Below are positions 61,242-64,000 of a DNA stretch of 64,000 nucleotides, in pieces; the first letter of the stretch is position 1, and each line of letters starts with the position of its first letter. A program made the translations under genes and the position numbers. The notes under the pieces were generated by a model. The model had not been told where the DNA came from and did no database searches. It worked only from the letters and a program-made list of their open reading frames with translations. This DNA is from Flavobacterium sp. UBA6135 (GTDB lineage: Bacteria > Bacteroidota > Bacteroidia > Flavobacteriales > Flavobacteriaceae). Location of the stretch: the NCBI RefSeq assembly GCF_002428305.1, contig NZ_DIVJ01000050.1, positions 62,001 to 126,000 on the forward strand, in the 5' to 3' direction.

Positions 61242-63326
61242 TTATTGAAACTGATACGTTAGATTTATTCCGCCATAATAATTTCTCGGATTTCCTGGAT
61301 AAAAATACCTTGGAAGTGCATTTCCAAAACCAACAGCATTAGGCAAAATGCTAGCGGCATATTTTTCATCCAAACTATTTTGAATTCCAAATTGAATAGT
61401 AGCATTTAAGTTTTTCCAAATAGAAAAAGTATAATTTGTATTGATATCCAACAATTGATAAGGTTGTGAAGAAAGTGAATTTGCATCATTCAAAAACATT
61501 TTGCCAACCGTTCGATACGAAGTTGAAAAAGTGAATGATTTTGCAGTTAAATCCAAACCAAAATTCCATTGAAATTCCGGCACACTTGGCAATTGATTTC
61601 CAGAAAAATCATTGTCATTGTCTATAAAATCTACAAATTCAAAATGATTTAAACTTCCTGAAAAATAGGAATTTAATTGAATTTTTTCAGTTGAAAGCAA
61701 TTTGCCATTTATCAAAAATTCAATTCCCTGATGAAGACTTTCTCCGGCATTAATTCCAACATATTGATCTTCGGCTATTCTTCGGGCAACCAGTAAGTTT
61801 TTAATTGTGGTCACATAAATATTTACTTCTGTATACATTTTATTCTTCAAAAAGTTTCCTTTAAACCCGATTTCATAATTGATACCGATTTCCGGCAAAA
61901 TATTAGAATTCAATTGACCTTCAGGAGTTAATGTTTCGGCTACCGTTGGATGTGAAAATCCTTTACTAACTGAAAAATAGAGATTTTTTCCTTTTGAAAA
62001 TTGATAAGATAAACCAATTCTTGGCGACAAAATGGCATCAAAGGAATACTTTTCTTTCGTAGTTGAATCTGTATCAAATTCGTCTTTTTGAGTATAATTC
62101 GTCTGATTAAAAGCAATTCCGGATTCTAAATTTAACTTACTTGACAATTGCACTTCCATCTGCCAAAAAAGATTGACATAATTTCTGTTCTGATTCGCAT
62201 CACTAAATTTATCTCCTTGAATACTTCCTTGATCTGGTTGGGTTTGGTATAAATTTTCATATAAAGAAAAAGTATATTTTTCTCGCAATAACTCTGTTCC
62301 AACACTCATTTTTGTGGGTAAGGAGAATATTTTATCTGAATAATTTAATTTACTTCGAACACCAAAATTCACGATATTATCTTCTAAAATATCAAAGGGA
62401 CGTGGTTCGTATGCTTCTTTAAAATTAGAAAACACAGTTGAATTCCAATTCCATTTTTCTGAAAATGTATGATCATAACCCATTCCCAATAGCAATTTGT
62501 CATACGATTCAAAACCTCTAGCCGCAGCCCAATTGGCAGCTGCAATTTCAGGAGAAGTATCAAAATCGGTTTGGTTTAACGAACTTGGAATAAAAGCTTT
62601 CAATCGAGTGGCAATTCCAATAAAGTTCAATTTTCCTTTTTCCGAAAGTTGATGTTTTCCAAATAAATTAATTGATTGTCTGTCATAACTGCTGTTTGCT
62701 CTAAAACCTTCGCTTTGCAAATTGCTGTAATTGGCATATAAATTTGTTTTGGAATTTGACATTTGACCGGAAAACGAATTTTTAATCAAACCAAAGCTAC
62801 CAACTGTTGTAGATGATTTGATAAATGAATTTTCTTCCGAAAATTGATTTCCAAACAAACTAATTACACCTCCCAAACCCGCACCAAAACTACTGGAATT
62901 AGGTCCTTTGATGATTTCAATTGTATTCAAAACACTTAAATCAATATCTTCCAAAGTCGTTTCACCTTCTCCTGTTGAGAGTGGAATTTCTTCAAAATAA
63001 GCTTTCACTCGGTTGGTGCTAAATTGCGAACGAGCTCCAATGCCACGAATCGTGATTCGATTTGTATTCAAAGCACCTTGTTGCATATAAACGCCAGCCG
63101 TTTTGTTGAGAAGCGGAGTCAAAATCACACCATCGGTTTGACTGATTTCCTTGGCAGAAATTAGTGCAACCGACGAAGACACTTTTTGCATTGTATTTTT
63201 TATCGGCGAACCAATCAAAATCACTTCAGAAAGAGCAGTGGTGTCTTTTGCAGATTGTGATTTTCCTTCATAATACGCTAGAAAAAGAAATCCGAAAAGA
63301 ACAAATGAAGTTGACAGTTTTTGCAA
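61242..63326 (-). CDS. TonB-dependent outer membrane receptor
   Basis: This 694-residue receptor has a signal peptide (about residues 1-23) and a TonB-box-like segment (ALSEVILIGSP). The plug domain contains TPLLNKTAGVYMQQGALNTNRITIRGIGARSQF and IEIIKGPNSSSFGAGLGGVI, and a 22-strand barrel ends in an aromatic residue (NLTYQF). It lacks the SusD partner and carboxypeptidase-like N-terminal domain of polysaccharide systems, so it suits a small ligand. Its position beside a PQQ enzyme and cytochrome suggests PQQ, heme or metal uptake (inference). The start is TTG at 63326: an in-frame stop is 9 bases upstream and no ATG is nearby. Confidence 0.93.
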   Translation of the reverse strand: MQKLSTSFVLFGFLFLAYYEGKSQSAKDTTALSEVILIGSPIKNTMQKVSSSVALISAKEISQTDGVILTPLLNKTAGVYMQQGALNTNRITIRGIGARSQFSTNRVKAYFEEIPLSTGEGETTLEDIDLSVLNTIEIIKGPNSSSFGAGLGGVISLFGNQFSEENSFIKSSTTVGSFGLIKNSFSGQMSNSKTNLYANYSNLQSEGFRANSSYDRQSINLFGKHQLSEKGKLNFIGIATRLKAFIPSSLNQTDFDTSPEIAAANWAAARGFESYDKLLLGMGYDHTFSEKWNWNSTVFSNFKEAYEPRPFDILEDNIVNFGVRSKLNYSDKIFSLPTKMSVGTELLREKYTFSLYENLYQTQPDQGSIQGDKFSDANQNRNYVNLFWQMEVQLSSKLNLESGIAFNQTNYTQKDEFDTDSTTKEKYSFDAILSPRIGLSYQFSKGKNLYFSVSKGFSHPTVAETLTPEGQLNSNILPEIGINYEIGFKGNFLKNKMYTEVNIYVTTIKNLLVARRIAEDQYVGINAGESLHQGIEFLINGKLLSTEKIQLNSYFSGSLNHFEFVDFIDNDNDFSGNQLPSVPEFQWNFGLDLTAKSFTFSTSYRTVGKMFLNDANSLSSQPYQLLDINTNYTFSIWKNLNATIQFGIQNSLDEKYAASILPNAVGFGNALPRYFYPGNPRNYYGGINLTYQFQ

Positions 63327-63424
63327 GGGATATTTTTATGGATAAAATTAGCGTTTTCTTTTTACCAAGCCAAAGATGTTACTGTCCTTAACTTTTTCTT
63401 TTCATTTTATCAGTCCAAATGATG

Positions 63425-63432
63425 TACTTTTG
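63425..63432 (+). promoter_or_regulatory. Putative -7 element for the MATE transporter gene
   Basis: TACTTTTG matches TAnnTTTG and lies 19 bases upstream of the ATG at 63452. Confidence 0.5.
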
Positions 63433-63451
63433 CCGTCGATAATAAAATAGC

Positions 63452-64000
63452 ATGACATTTCAAACCTATACCAAAGAATTTAGCTATAACATGCGGTTGG
63501 CTTATCCCATCATCATTGGAATGTTGGGTCACACTGTTGTGGGTATTGTTGATAATGCGATGGTGGGTCAACTCGGACCAAAAGAATTGGCAGCTGTTTC
63601 GTTAGGTAATAGTTTTGTTTTTATTGCAATGTCGCTGGGAATTGGTTTTTCTACAGCTATCACTCCAATTGTTGCCGAAGCTGATGGCGAAAACTCCATA
63701 GAAAAGGGGAGGAGTGCATTTCACAATGGTTTGTTTTTGTGTACCTTATTAGGTGCGATTTTGTTTCTACTTATCTTTTTTGCTAAACCAATCATTAGTT
63801 TTATGGGACAGCCAGAAGAAGTGGTGAATTTGGCAAAACCATATTTGGATATAGTAGCATTTTCACTCATTCCGTTGATTATGTTTCAGGCTTACAAGCA
63901 ATTTGCTGACGGAAAAAGTGAAACTAAGTATTCAATGTGGGCAACTATTATTGCTAACATTGTGAATGTGGTTATCAATTATTTTCTAATTTTTGGAATT
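63452..64000 (+). CDS. MATE family efflux transporter (3' part cut by window edge)
   Basis: The frame is open from the ATG at 63452 to the window end, 183 residues of an expected 440-460. The segment shows RLAYPIIIGMLGHTVVGIVDNAMVGQLGPKELAAVSLGNS, the usual start of NorM-type MATE transporters, and membrane segments at about residues 15-37, 50-72, 92-112, 130-155 and 162-182. MATE proteins export cationic drugs or metabolites in exchange for Na+ or H+. It is divergent from the TonB receptor gene with its own -7 element. Confidence 0.95.
   Translation, partial: MTFQTYTKEFSYNMRLAYPIIIGMLGHTVVGIVDNAMVGQLGPKELAAVSLGNSFVFIAMSLGIGFSTAITPIVAEADGENSIEKGRSAFHNGLFLCTLLGAILFLLIFFAKPIISFMGQPEEVVNLAKPYLDIVAFSLIPLIMFQAYKQFADGKSETKYSMWATIIANIVNVVINYFLIFGI

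Overview
The window is AT-rich chromosomal DNA (about one third G+C by eye) from a member of the Flavobacteriia, most likely a Flavobacterium or close relative. The evidence is the gene content and the promoters. Gene content includes DUF2807/GIN-domain proteins with PspC and PadR, DUF5683, a TPR hybrid kinase, a long signal peptidase I with an extra N-terminal membrane domain, WbqC and a DnaJ with only two CxxCxGxG repeats. Many genes are preceded by the flavobacterial -7 element TAnnTTTG. No rRNA, prophage, insertion sequence, CRISPR array or integrase was recognised. No intergenic gap exceeds 300 bases.

Layout. 1-8817 (minus): the truncated hybrid kinase, gapA, lipA, an operon of a small Cys-rich membrane protein, a glycosyltransferase and an ECF sigma factor, then murB, a DUF2461 gene and recF. 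8984-15302 (plus): a membrane TPR protein, ribH, a small membrane protein, mutL, two rhomboid proteases and a membrane-anchored endonuclease/exonuclease/phosphatase-fold protein. 15299-29532 (minus): WbqC, lepB, dapB, DUF5683, parB and parA; then a dienoyl-CoA-reductase-like SDR, an aminotransferase and an acetyltransferase; then a five-gene operon udk-divIC-mcm small subunit-YhcG-type nuclease-mcm large subunit; then a small membrane protein and tRNA-Pro. 29712-34945: trxB (plus), then a PadR/PspC/GIN/GIN envelope module with a DUF4870 gene (minus). 35089-47221: DUF4442, a TIGR01777 epimerase, a large zinc metalloprotease, a YceI lipoprotein (minus), grpE-dnaJ, an ABC-2 exporter, an MscS channel, an NtrC-like regulator without a DNA-binding domain, a one-domain DEAD-box-like protein and a DUF2007 protein. 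47257-64000: an MFS transporter, an ABC-F ATPase, a DUF6929-like protein, PPK2, a TamB/TamA-type pair, a PQQ-dependent sugar dehydrogenase with a c-type cytochrome, a convergent TonB-dependent receptor, and the start of a MATE pump.

How the genes work together. Most of the window is housekeeping: cell envelope (murB, lepB, tamB/bamA-like, divIC), chromosome maintenance (parAB, recF, mutL), central metabolism (gapA, lipA, dapB, ribH, methylmalonyl-CoA mutase) and protein quality control (grpE, dnaJ, rhomboids, metalloprotease). The most unusual signals are not new enzyme families. They are short-period (7-8 bp) degenerate tandem arrays lying directly in front of four start codons, a perfect (GATT)14 tract upstream of the PadR regulator, a YhcG nuclease gene fitted exactly between the two methylmalonyl-CoA mutase genes, and a G+C-rich foldable element downstream of ppk2. 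Several core proteins also show departures from the textbook motif: MutL without the endonuclease motifs, DnaJ with half of its zinc domain, and a sigma-54 activator with GAFTSA and no DNA-binding domain.
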